Shown: positions 35,176 to 43,800 of the stretch, piece by piece
Layout: each line of letters starts with the position of its first letter
How positions within the stretch are numbered: the stretch's first letter is position 1
Origin: JBKBRC01 sp046292345
GTDB taxonomy: Bacteria; Bacteroidota; Rhodothermia; Rhodothermales; Rubricoccaceae
Length of the DNA stretch: 64,000 nucleotides
Direction of reading: 5' to 3'
Assembly: GCA_046292345.1 (NCBI GenBank)
Contig: JBKBRC010000005.1
Coordinates: forward strand, 33,671 to 97,670
Notes under the pieces: model-generated
The model's database searches: none
The model's input: only the letters and a program-made list of their open reading frames with translations
Told to the model about the DNA's origin: nothing
Position numbers and translations under genes: made by a program

Positions 35176-36770
35176 GCGCGCGCGAGCGCCGCGTCGTCCC
35201 CGAGGGCGGCCCGCGTGAGGGCCGCCTGCCCGACGTAGCGCGAGCGGATCTCCTGCGCCAGCCGGGCACGCAGGCGCGGCGCGTGGCGTTCGAAGTCGCG
35301 CGCTTTCTCGCGAGCGATGGCCCGGGCGAGCGCGGTCTGCTCGGCCGCGGCGCCGTCGTAGCCGGCGGCGCGCAGCTCCTCGGCGAGCATCTCGGCGGCC
35401 CGCTCGGCGGCCGTCGTGTAGACGATCCCCTCGGCCTCGACGAAGCGGCGGAAGTCCGCGTAGAGCGCGTCGTCGACGGCGAAGCCGTCCGGGAGTGTAG
35501 GCTGCGCGGCCGCGTATCGGTTGGCGAAGCGGAGGAACGCCGCCGCGCGCGTGAGCGCCTCCTCGAGCTCGGAGGGCTGCCCCGGCCCCACGGCCACGTC
35601 CGGCACGATGCCGGCGCCGCCCGTGACCGCGCGCCCGGCGGCGGTGCGGAACGCCTCGCCTGAGGCGGCCGGCGTGGCCACAGGGCGCTCTCCCTGCCGG
35701 TAAGTGACCGACTGGATGCTGCGGCCGCTCGGGAGGTAGTAGCGCGAGACGGTCAGCTTGAGCGCCGTCCCATAGGGGAGCGGGCGCACGACCTGCACGA
35801 GGCCCTTGCCGAACGAGGGCGCCCCGAGTACGACGGCGCGGTCGAGGTCCTGCAGGGCGCCGGCTACGATCTCGCTCGCCGAGGCGCTGCGCTCGTCGAG
35901 CAGGACGGCCAGTGGCACGTCGGGAAAGGCCGGGGCCTCGGGGGTCCGGTAGACCGAGCCGGTGCCGGCGGCGCGCCCGCGCGTGGTGACGACGGTCGTG
36001 CCGCGCGGCACGAACAGGCCCGTCAGGGTCACGGCCTGGTCGAGCAGGCCGCCGGGATTGCCGCGCAGGTCGAGCACGAGCCCGGCGAGGCCGCCCGGGC
36101 CGGCCTCGCCCGCGAGGCGCTGCACGGCCTCGGCGACCTGCTGCGTCGCCTCGGGCGCGAACTGCTCGAGGCGGACGTAGCCCACGCGCGCAGCGGGGTC
36201 GCCGGCGAAGCCGGCGAACGTGACCTCGCGCGGCGGCTCGCCGGCGCGCACGAGCGTGAACGCGAGCACACCCGGCGCGCCCTCGCGCTCGACGTCCAGG
36301 CGCACGGCTGAGCCGGGCTCGCCGCGGAGGAGCGCCCGCGCGGCCTCGGCCGAGAGTGCCGCCGCGTCCTGCCCGGCCAGCGTGACGACGGCATCGCCCG
36401 GGCGCACGCCCTGCGCCTCGGCCGGCGAGCCCTCGAGCACGGCCGTGACGACGAGCCGTCCGCCCCGCACCTCGAGCACGAGGCCGGTCGTGCCGACCTG
36501 CCGCTGCTGCTGCAGGCGGATGTCGGCGCCGGCGGCCTCGTCCAGGAAGACCGTGTAGGGGTCGAGGGCGCCCGTCATGGCCGCGATGCCGGTGCGCATG
36601 AAGCGCTCGGCGTCGAGGGGGTCCACGTATTCGGCGGCGAGGGTCTCGTAGAGGCGCGCGAAGAGCGTGAAGTTCTTCCGGATGGCGAAGAAGTCGTCGT
36701 CCGGGAAGGCGGCGAGGCCGGCGCCGAGGGCGGCGGCGAGCAGCGCCGTGAGCGCGAGGCGGTGGGGCAT
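35176..36770 (-). CDS. ctpA: C-terminal processing protease (S41), 3' end in gap
   Basis: At least 531 residues are visible. The N-terminus has a signal-anchor helix (1-22) followed by the S41 N-terminal domain (FARLYETLAAEYVDP), a PDZ domain (about 85-165, LEVRGGRLVVTAVLEGSPA) and the peptidase core, with LVLDLRGNPGGLLDQA. The catalytic serine is in DERSASASEIVAGALQD and the lysine in GAPSFGKGLVQ. Such enzymes trim periplasmic proteins near their C-terminus. A 150-residue helical extension continues into the assembly gap, so the stop codon is not seen. Confidence 0.93.
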
Positions 36771-36810
36771 GGCGGGTTCCGGCCGGGCCGGACCGCGGCG
36801 TCCGGCACTC

Positions 36811-37761
36811 TTACGATACGGCAGCCGGCGGCGAGGTGGCCGTGCGCGCCTCGTCGGCGGCAGCCTCCTCGGCCAGCTCGCGCGCGCGGCGGCGGTCTAC
36901 GAAGGCGGCCAGCCGGATCGAGAGCTCGTAGAGCCCCATGAGCGGAATCGCCATGATGATCTGGCTGAGCGGGTCCGGCGGCGTGAGCACGGCCGAGAGG
37001 ACCAGGATGACCACGATGGCGATGCGCCGGCCGCTGCGCAGCATGGGCGCCGTGACGACGCCGAGCCGGGCGAGGAAGTAGACGACGACGGGGAGCTCGA
37101 AGAGCAGCCCGGCCCCGAACGTCCACGTCAGCACCATCGAGAAGTAGCGCGAGATGTCGAACTCGTTGGCGATCTGGTCCGAGATGCTGAACTGCGCGAA
37201 GAACTGGAGCGCGAGCGGCGTCAGGATGAGGTACCCGAACGAGATGCCGAGCACGAAGAAGAATGTGGCCGAGAGCGTGGCGAAGCGGAGGCCGCGCTTC
37301 TCCCTAGCGTAGAGCCCCGGCTCGATGAAGCGCCACGCCTGGTAGACGATGACGGGCGAGCCAATGATGAGCCCGGCCGCCAGCACGGTTCCGAAGTAGG
37401 CGAAGAACTGCCCCGTGACGGTGCGGTTGAGCAGCGTCACCGTGACCGCGTCGATACCTAGGAGGCGGTACATGAAGAACGACTCGTAGGTCGGCCCCAG
37501 CAGGAGCACGTCCATGATCCAGTCGTCGAACACGAGGGCGAGGCCCGCGCAGACGACGATCCCGGCGAGCGCCTTGATGATGCGCCAGCGGAGCTCCTCG
37601 AGGTGGTCGAGGAAAGGCATCTCGCCCTCGCCGGGGCGCGTCGGGTCCGGAAGCGAGGCGCGGGGGCTGAGGCCGCCGTGCGGGGGGAGCGCGGGGGGCG
37701 TAGCGCCGTCGCCAGAGGCAGCCTCAGGCGGGACGCCGGCAGGGGCGCGGGCGGGCAGCAT
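36811..37761 (-). CDS. tatC: Sec-independent protein translocase TatC
   Basis: The 316-residue protein has the TatC opening MPFLDHLEELRWRIIKAL at residue 48 after an extra proline-rich N-terminal tail. Six membrane helices follow, with AYFGTVLAAGLIIGSPVIVY, FEPG-type IEPGLYAREKR and VLTPPDPLSQIIMAIPL near the end. TatC binds the twin-arginine signal and forms the export complex with TatA. No tatA is in the window. The gene begins 5 bp after the phosphoribosyltransferase stop, suggesting one operon. Confidence 0.95.
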   Translation of the reverse strand: MLPARAPAGVPPEAASGDGATPPALPPHGGLSPRASLPDPTRPGEGEMPFLDHLEELRWRIIKALAGIVVCAGLALVFDDWIMDVLLLGPTYESFFMYRLLGIDAVTVTLLNRTVTGQFFAYFGTVLAAGLIIGSPVIVYQAWRFIEPGLYAREKRGLRFATLSATFFFVLGISFGYLILTPLALQFFAQFSISDQIANEFDISRYFSMVLTWTFGAGLLFELPVVVYFLARLGVVTAPMLRSGRRIAIVVILVLSAVLTPPDPLSQIIMAIPLMGLYELSIRLAAFVDRRRARELAEEAAADEARTATSPPAAVS

Positions 37762-37766
37762 GGCGC

Positions 37767-38366
37767 TCAGGCCGTGTCGCCGGAGGGCGTCGCGGCGCGC
37801 ACGTTTTCGCGGAGGTTGAGCTCAAGCAGCGACTCGACCCACAGGCCGTCGGCCTCGAGGCGGGCCTTGCCGCCACTCCAGGTGAAGTTGAAGAGCGAGA
37901 GCACACCGGCGACGCGAAAGCCGTCCGAGCGCAGCAGCGCCACGGCACGTGCGGCGCTACGGCCCGAGTTGAGGATGTCGTCTACGAGTGCCACGGGGCG
38001 GGCACGGTCGAGCGGCCCCTCGACGAGGCGACGGCGGCCGTAGGCTTTGCGCCGCTCGCGGATGAAGCCGCCCTTGAACTGCGCGCCGGCGCCGAGCACG
38101 GCGCACACGAGCGGGAAGGCGCCGTAGCCGAAGCCGGCCACCTGCTCGACGCCGCGGGCGCGGAGGCGCTCGGCGAGCACGGCGCCGGCCTCGGCGGCAA
38201 TGGCGCCGTCGAGCATGGGCGTGCGCGTGTCGAGCAGCCACCCGATGGGCTGGCCACGCGGGTCGGTGATGGGCTCGTCTTCGCGGCGCACGAGCGCGCG
38301 CTGGTAGAGCGTGTGCCCGAGCCGTGCGAGAGCGGTTTCCGGGACCGAGGCGGAGTTGTCGGGCAT
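37767..38366 (-). CDS. Phosphoribosyltransferase family protein (orotate type)
   Basis: The 199-residue protein has the PRPP-binding motif VALVDDILNSGRSA near residue 130 and a preceding GFIRERRKAYG stretch, as in orotate phosphoribosyltransferase-like proteins. GWLLDTRTPMLDG near residue 42 also fits that branch. It could be PyrE or a paralogue; without neighbouring pyrimidine genes I leave the symbol empty. It is directly followed by tatC. A 21-bp array lies about 68 bp upstream of its ATG. Confidence 0.82.
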   Translation of the reverse strand: MPDNSASVPETALARLGHTLYQRALVRREDEPITDPRGQPIGWLLDTRTPMLDGAIAAEAGAVLAERLRARGVEQVAGFGYGAFPLVCAVLGAGAQFKGGFIRERRKAYGRRRLVEGPLDRARPVALVDDILNSGRSAARAVALLRSDGFRVAGVLSLFNFTWSGGKARLEADGLWVESLLELNLRENVRAATPSGDTA

Positions 38367-38433
38367 CGCGAGAAGCAGGCGGGCGTGGCGCGTCGGGCTG
38401 AACCGGAGGCCGGCAGCGTTCGTTCCGTCCCGG

Positions 38434-38490
38434 TCAGTGAATCAGGAACGGGGATCAGTGAATCAGGAACGGGGATTCAGGAACGGACGG
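38434..38490. repeat. 21-bp tandem array upstream of the phosphoribosyltransferase
   Basis: A 21-bp unit beginning TCAGTGAATCAGG and ending ACGGGGA occurs twice exactly (38434-38454, 38455-38475), then TTCAGGAACGGACGG as a divergent remnant. It lies in the 269-bp spacer between the lipoprotein and the phosphoribosyltransferase gene; I see no other element in that spacer. Confidence 0.93.
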
Positions 38491-38635
38491 TGCTAGCGGC
38501 AAAGTACGGTGTCAGGTTGCGTGCCGTGCAGGGCATGCGGCGTCGGGCTCTGGCAGGGCTATCGGCTGGTCGGGGCCGAGGGGAAAGCCGGCGGGAGAGG
38601 TGGCGCAGCGCTAGCGGGCTAGGCCGGGCGCGCGC

Positions 38636-39124
38636 TCACGGCATGCGGCCGGCGCCCGTCGTGTCGGCGGCGCCCGGCACGGCCTGTTCGAGCGGCGTAG
38701 CTGTGCGCACGATGGGCATGCGCGTGGTCTCGGTACACTCGGGGTCGCCCTGGCAGATCTCGGCCGGGACGGTGGCTTCTTCGTAGGCCAGGCGGACGCG
38801 CTGCCCGACGAGGTCGTCGCGTTCGCACAGCGCAAAATCGGCCAGCTCCTGGAACGGCACGCCGTTGGCGTCCTCGAGCGAGAGGTAGCAGGCGCGGTCG
38901 CCGGTCTCGAGCCCGAGCACAAGGGCCTCGTCGGGGTTCTGGAGGGGCTCGTCACGCACGGCGGCGGCCTCGGGCGGAGGCGCGCTGCCGGAGGGCGGAG
39001 CGCTGCCGTTGGGGTTGGCGTCGTCGGAGGCGCAGGCGGCGAGCGCGACGAGGGCAGCCAGGCCGAGCGCGTGGGGGCCGGAAGGGCGGAGGCCGAAAAA
39101 GCAGGGCATGGACATGACGGCCAT
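38636..39124 (-). CDS. Hypothetical lipoprotein
   Basis: The 162-residue protein has a lipoprotein signal with lipobox ALAAC (cysteine near residue 31), then a serine/proline linker (NGSAPPSGSAPPPEA) and a small domain with cysteines in DRACYLS, FALCERDD and EICQGDPEC. The last two pairs may form disulfides. No family is recognised. The start codon shares a base with the glyA stop (TGATG), so translation is probably coupled to glyA; the functional link is unclear. Confidence 0.75.
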   Translation of the reverse strand: MAVMSMPCFFGLRPSGPHALGLAALVALAACASDDANPNGSAPPSGSAPPPEAAAVRDEPLQNPDEALVLGLETGDRACYLSLEDANGVPFQELADFALCERDDLVGQRVRLAYEEATVPAEICQGDPECTETTRMPIVRTATPLEQAVPGAADTTGAGRMP

Positions 39125-40449
39125 CAGGCAGCCGCGTCGGCGCCGGCCACGGGGCCGAGAGCCGACGCGTAGAGCGGGAACGCATCGCAGAGCGCGCGCA
39201 CGTCGGCGCGTACGGCCGCAGCGTCGGCGCCGCGGCTGGTAAGGACGCGGTCGATGAGCGCGACGACCTCCCGGAACTCGTCCGGTCCGAAGCCGCGCGT
39301 GGCCATGGCGGGCGCGCCGAGGCGGATGCCGCTCGTCACGAACGGGCTCTCGGTGTCATAGGGCACCATGTTCTTGTTGACTGTGATGGCGGCCTCGCCG
39401 AGCAGCGCCTCGGCCTGCTTGCCCGTGAGGCCCTTCGAGCGCAGGTCGACGAGGCAAAGGTGGTTGTCCGTCCCGCCCGAGACGACAGCGTAGCCGCGCT
39501 CGAGAAACGCCTCGGCCATGGCCTGCGCGCCGGCGAGGGTGCGGCGCTGGTAGTCGGCGAAGGCGGGCTCGAGCGCCTCGCCAAAGGCGACGGCCTTGCC
39601 CGCGATCACGTGCATCAGCGGCCCGCCGAGCGTGCCCGGGAAGACGGCCGCGTCGAGCACCTGCGAGAGCGTCTTCGGACGGCCGTCCTTGAACGTGGCG
39701 CCGGTGGGCGAGGGCCCATCGCGCCCGACGAGCAGCATGCCGCCGCGCGGGCCGCGCAGCGTCTTGTGCGTCGTCGTGGAGACGACGTGCGCGTGCGGGA
39801 GGGGGTCGTTGAGCAGGCGCGCCGCGATCAGGCCGGCCGTGTGCGCCATGTCCACCCAGAGGATGGCCTCCACCTCGTCGGCGATGGCGCGCAGGGCGGC
39901 GTAGTCGAAGTCGCGGCTGTAGGCGCTCGCGCCGACCGAGAGCAGGCGCGGGCGGACGGCCCGGGCGCGTTCGCGCACGTGGTCCAGGTCGATGCGCCCC
40001 GCGTTCGGCCCGTCCCGCTCGACGCCGTAGAAGTGCGCCTCGTAGAGGAGGCCCGAGAAGTTGACCGGGCTGCCGTGCGTGAGGTGCCCGCCGTGTGCGA
40101 GGTCGAGCCCGAGCAGGCGGTCGCCCGGCTTCATCAGCGCGAGGTAGAGCGCCTGGTTGGCCGTCGCGCCCGAGTGCGGCTGCACGTTGACCCACTCGGC
40201 GCCGAAGAGCTCCCGCGCGCGGCGACGCGCGAGCTCCTCCACCTCGTCGACGACCTCGCAGCCGCCGTAGTAGCGCTTGCCCGGCAGGCCCTCGGCGTAC
40301 TTGTTCGTCAGCGTGCTCCCGACGGCCTCCAGGACGGCCGGCGAGGCGAAGTTCTCGGACGCGATCAGCTCGAGGCCGTCGTTCTGGCGCGCGGTCTCGC
40401 GGCGGAGGATGTCGAAGACGGCGGGGTCGGCGTGCTGGAGGGCGGGCAT
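39124..40449 (-). CDS. glyA: Serine hydroxymethyltransferase
   Basis: The 441-residue PLP enzyme converts serine and tetrahydrofolate to glycine and 5,10-methylene-tetrahydrofolate. Clear motifs are LELIASENFASPAVLEA, NKYAEGLPGKRYYGGCEVVD, NVQPHSGATANQALY, DMAHTAGLIAA and the lysine-bearing STTTHKTLRGPRGG. Length is normal (about 420-440). I chose the ATG at 40449; an in-frame ATG at 40485 would add 12 residues and would lie just after the predicted promoter. It is the first gene of the long minus-strand run. Confidence 0.96.
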   Translation of the reverse strand: MPALQHADPAVFDILRRETARQNDGLELIASENFASPAVLEAVGSTLTNKYAEGLPGKRYYGGCEVVDEVEELARRRARELFGAEWVNVQPHSGATANQALYLALMKPGDRLLGLDLAHGGHLTHGSPVNFSGLLYEAHFYGVERDGPNAGRIDLDHVRERARAVRPRLLSVGASAYSRDFDYAALRAIADEVEAILWVDMAHTAGLIAARLLNDPLPHAHVVSTTTHKTLRGPRGGMLLVGRDGPSPTGATFKDGRPKTLSQVLDAAVFPGTLGGPLMHVIAGKAVAFGEALEPAFADYQRRTLAGAQAMAEAFLERGYAVVSGGTDNHLCLVDLRSKGLTGKQAEALLGEAAITVNKNMVPYDTESPFVTSGIRLGAPAMATRGFGPDEFREVVALIDRVLTSRGADAAAVRADVRALCDAFPLYASALGPVAGADAAA

Positions 40450-40502
40450 GGCGGCGGCGGCGGGGCTTTGAGAGATATACGCCATGCAGGCGGCGCAGAC
40501 GC

Positions 40503-40510
40503 CAAGATTA
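40503..40510 (-). promoter_or_regulatory. Candidate -7 element for glyA
   Basis: On the minus strand TAATCTTG, close to TAnnTTTG, lies 53 bp before the ATG at 40449 and 17 bp before the alternative ATG at 40485. Confidence 0.4.
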
Positions 40511-40790
40511 CGGGAATCGGAGGCGCGGCGACGCCGCCATCCGGCCGGCTCGGCGCTGCGCACGGAAGAAAAGTGCATGCGCCTGAGGCGCAACTCGGTA
40601 AAAGAAGGACTTTGGCCGCTTGGCCAGATTTCTCGGGATGAGCGCGGCGCCCGGCCAATCGGTGCCTCCCCGAACAGACGACCTCCGTGTCACCTTAACG
40701 TTCCATCGGGGCGGCCGATACCGGGGCCGCTCTTGCCCGGCGGAGCCGTTGCCCGCCAGCGCCGGTTCGGTGTCTGTCTCGCCTCGTCTC

Positions 40791-40865
40791 GTGCGTCTGA
40801 GCCCCATGCGTCTGAGCCCCATGCGTCTGAGCCCCATGCGTCTGAGCCCCATGCGTCTGACCGTG
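40791..40865 (+). repeat. 15-bp tandem array duplicating start codons
   Basis: ATGCGTCTGAGCCCC occurs at 40806, 40821 and 40836, preceded by a GTG-initial copy at 40791 and followed by a divergent fifth copy at 40851. The array is in frame with the exoprotein gene and encodes MRLSP repeated, so five in-frame start codons precede one signal peptide. Confidence 0.97.
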
Positions 40866-43800
40866 CTCCTTGCGACCGCGCTCCTCGTCCTGGCAGCGGT
40901 CCGGACGGCCGGGGCGCAGACCCTGCCCGACGGCTTTTACCTCGAGAACGCCATCGGCGGGAACGCCTTTACGCAGCCCGTAGCAACGGCCGTCGCGCCA
41001 GACGGGACGATCTTCGTGGCCGAGAAGCGCGGCCTCGTGTGGGTGGCCCGCGGTGGCGTCCGCCTGCCGACGCCCTTCATCGACCTCAACGTGGAGGTGC
41101 TCAGCCACCACGACCGCGGCCTGCTCGGGCTCGCGCTCGACCCGGACTTCGCCAGCAACGGCCACGTCTACCTGCTCTACACCGTAGACCACAACGGCGC
41201 CGGAGACGTCTCGCGTACCGACGCCTTCGCGCGCCTGACGCGCTACACCGTGCAGGCCGGCAACCGCGACCGCGCCGATCTCGCCTCGCGCCGCGTCCTG
41301 CTCGGCGAGACGTTCGAGACCGGCATCCCATCGTGCTACTTCTCGCACACCATCGGGACGGTCCTCTTCGGCGCCGACGGCACGCTGCTCGTGGGTACGG
41401 GCGACGGAGCGCACTACGGGCGCGTGGACGCGGGCGGCGAGTACGCCAGCTGCTTCGGGCCAGGCCGCCTGCCGGCCTCGGAGGACATCGGCTCGTTCCG
41501 CTCGCTCCGCCTCGAGAGCCTGGCCGGCAAGATCCTCCGCGTAGACCCCGAGACCGGGCGCGGCCTGCCCTCGAACCCGTTCTACACCGGCGACCCGGAC
41601 GACGCGGCCTCCAAGGTGTGGGCGCTCGGCCTGCGCAACCCGTTCCGCTTCTCGATCGCGCCGGACGGCAGCACCGATCCGGCCGACGGCCGCCCCGGTA
41701 CGCTCTACATCGGCGACGTGGGCTGGAACGTGTGGGAGGAGCTCAACGTGGCGCGCGGCGGCGAGAACTTCGGCTGGCCGTGCTACGAGGGGCCCGTCCG
41801 GCACACGGGCTACCAGAGCGCGCGCCCGGCCACCAACGGCTGCGACACGATCACCGACGCTGACACGAGCCGCGCCGCGTTCAACTATCACCACTCGAAC
41901 GCGGACCTCTCCAGCCCGCCCGGTCGCACGGGCGCATCCATCGTCGGCGGCGACGTTTACCGCGGCGTGCGCTACCCGGCCGCCTACCGCGGCGCCGTCT
42001 TCTTCGGAGACTACTCGCGCGGCTGGCTCGCCTCGGCCCGCCTCCGCGCCGACGGCCATCCGACCGGCGGAGCGCTGTTCGCCCCCAACATGGGGCCAGT
42101 CGTCCATATCGGCTACGACCCCGTGGGGCAGCATCTGCTGCTAACCAACATCGGCACGGGGCGTGTGCTGCGCCTGCGACACACGGCCGGCGATGCCAAC
42201 GCGCCGCCCGTGGCGCAGGCCGGTGCGAGCCCGCGCCAGGGCGTCGGGCCGCTGCGGGTGCAGTTCGTCGGGAGCGCCTCGTTCGATCCTAACGGCGAGG
42301 CGCTCACATACCACTGGGACTTTGGCGACGGCGCCACGTCTACCGAGCCTGACCCCGAGCACGTCTACGCCGCCGCCGGGCGCTACACGGCCACGCTGCG
42401 CGTGACGGACGCCTTCGAGGTCTCGGCCACCGAGACCGTCCAGATCACCGTCGGGGCGGGCCTGCCGGCGGTCGCCATCCTGACGCCCACCGCCGGCGCC
42501 GCCACGACGCCCGGTCAGACGGTCCGCCTGGACCTGCTCGCGACCCACCCGGTGCAGCCCACGTCCACGCTCGGCATCGACTGGCGCATCACGCAGGTCC
42601 ACCAGGACCACGACCACCCGGACGTGTTCGAGGCCCAGACCCGTCAGGCCAGCTTCGTCGTGCCCAACCACGGCGATGCCGGCGAGGTCGTGTTCTACCG
42701 CATCGAGGCCACCGTGACGGACGACTACGGTCTCCAGGCGACCGACGTGCGCCTGCTTCGCGTGGCCACCTCGGGCGAGGCCGACGTGACAGCCGAGGGC
42801 GAGCCCGTCGCCTCCGCGGACGACCCGGCCCTCGCACGCATCGCCGACGGCGACTTCCCGCCTGAGGGCACCGCCGACGCCGCGCGCCACTTCGCGACGG
42901 CCGGCTCGCCGGGCACAGACCACTTTGTCGGCTACACGTTCGCAGAGCCGCAGACGTTCTCGCGGCTGCTCTTCCAGGAAGGGGCCGAGACGGCCGAGGC
43001 CGGCTGGTGGCAGGCCCTCCGCGTGGAGGTCCGGCAGGGCGGGGTCTGGCAGCCCGTGCCCATCCTGCACAGCCTGCCAGCCTACGAAGGCGGCACGGGG
43101 GCCACGTTCGAGTCGTTCGCGCTGCTGTTCCAGGAAGTCACGGCCGACGGCATCCGCCTGGCCGGGCCCGTCGCCGGCGGCTACGCGACCGTGGGCGAAC
43201 TGCGCGCGTTCGCGCGCCGGCCCGACCGCCTGCCCGCACCCTGGGCCTCGGCCGACATCGGCGCGCCCGCGACGGGCTACGCCGTCTACGCCGACGGCGA
43301 GTTCGAGGTCGGCGGCGGCGGCGACGTGTGGCTCGAGCGCGACAACTTCCGTTTCGTCTCGCAGACGCTCGTGGGCAACGGCACGCTCACGGCGCGCCTG
43401 CGCACGGTCGAGGGGGAGAACAGCTGGGCCAAGGCCGGCCTGATGGTGCGCGCCTCCAGCGCCCCCGACGCGCCGCACGCGTTCCTCTTCCGCACCGCCG
43501 GCGAGGGCGCGCACCTCCAGCACCGGCCCTCGGCCGGCGCGCCGATGGCCTCGGCGCCCGTCCCGGCGGCCGAGGGCTTCGGCCTGCTCTGGCTGCGCGT
43601 GCAGCGCCAGGGGCCGCGCGTGGTGGCCTACGTCTCGCCCGACGGCGTCACCTGGACGCCCGCCGGCACCGTAGCCGTCGCGCTCGGCGAGGCCGTCGAG
43701 GTAGGCCTGGCCGTCTCCGCCGCCGACTACACCGGCGGCCTGCTCGCCGCGGCGCGCTTCGACGGGGTCTCGCTCGACCGCGGTGGCACGACGCTCCCGC

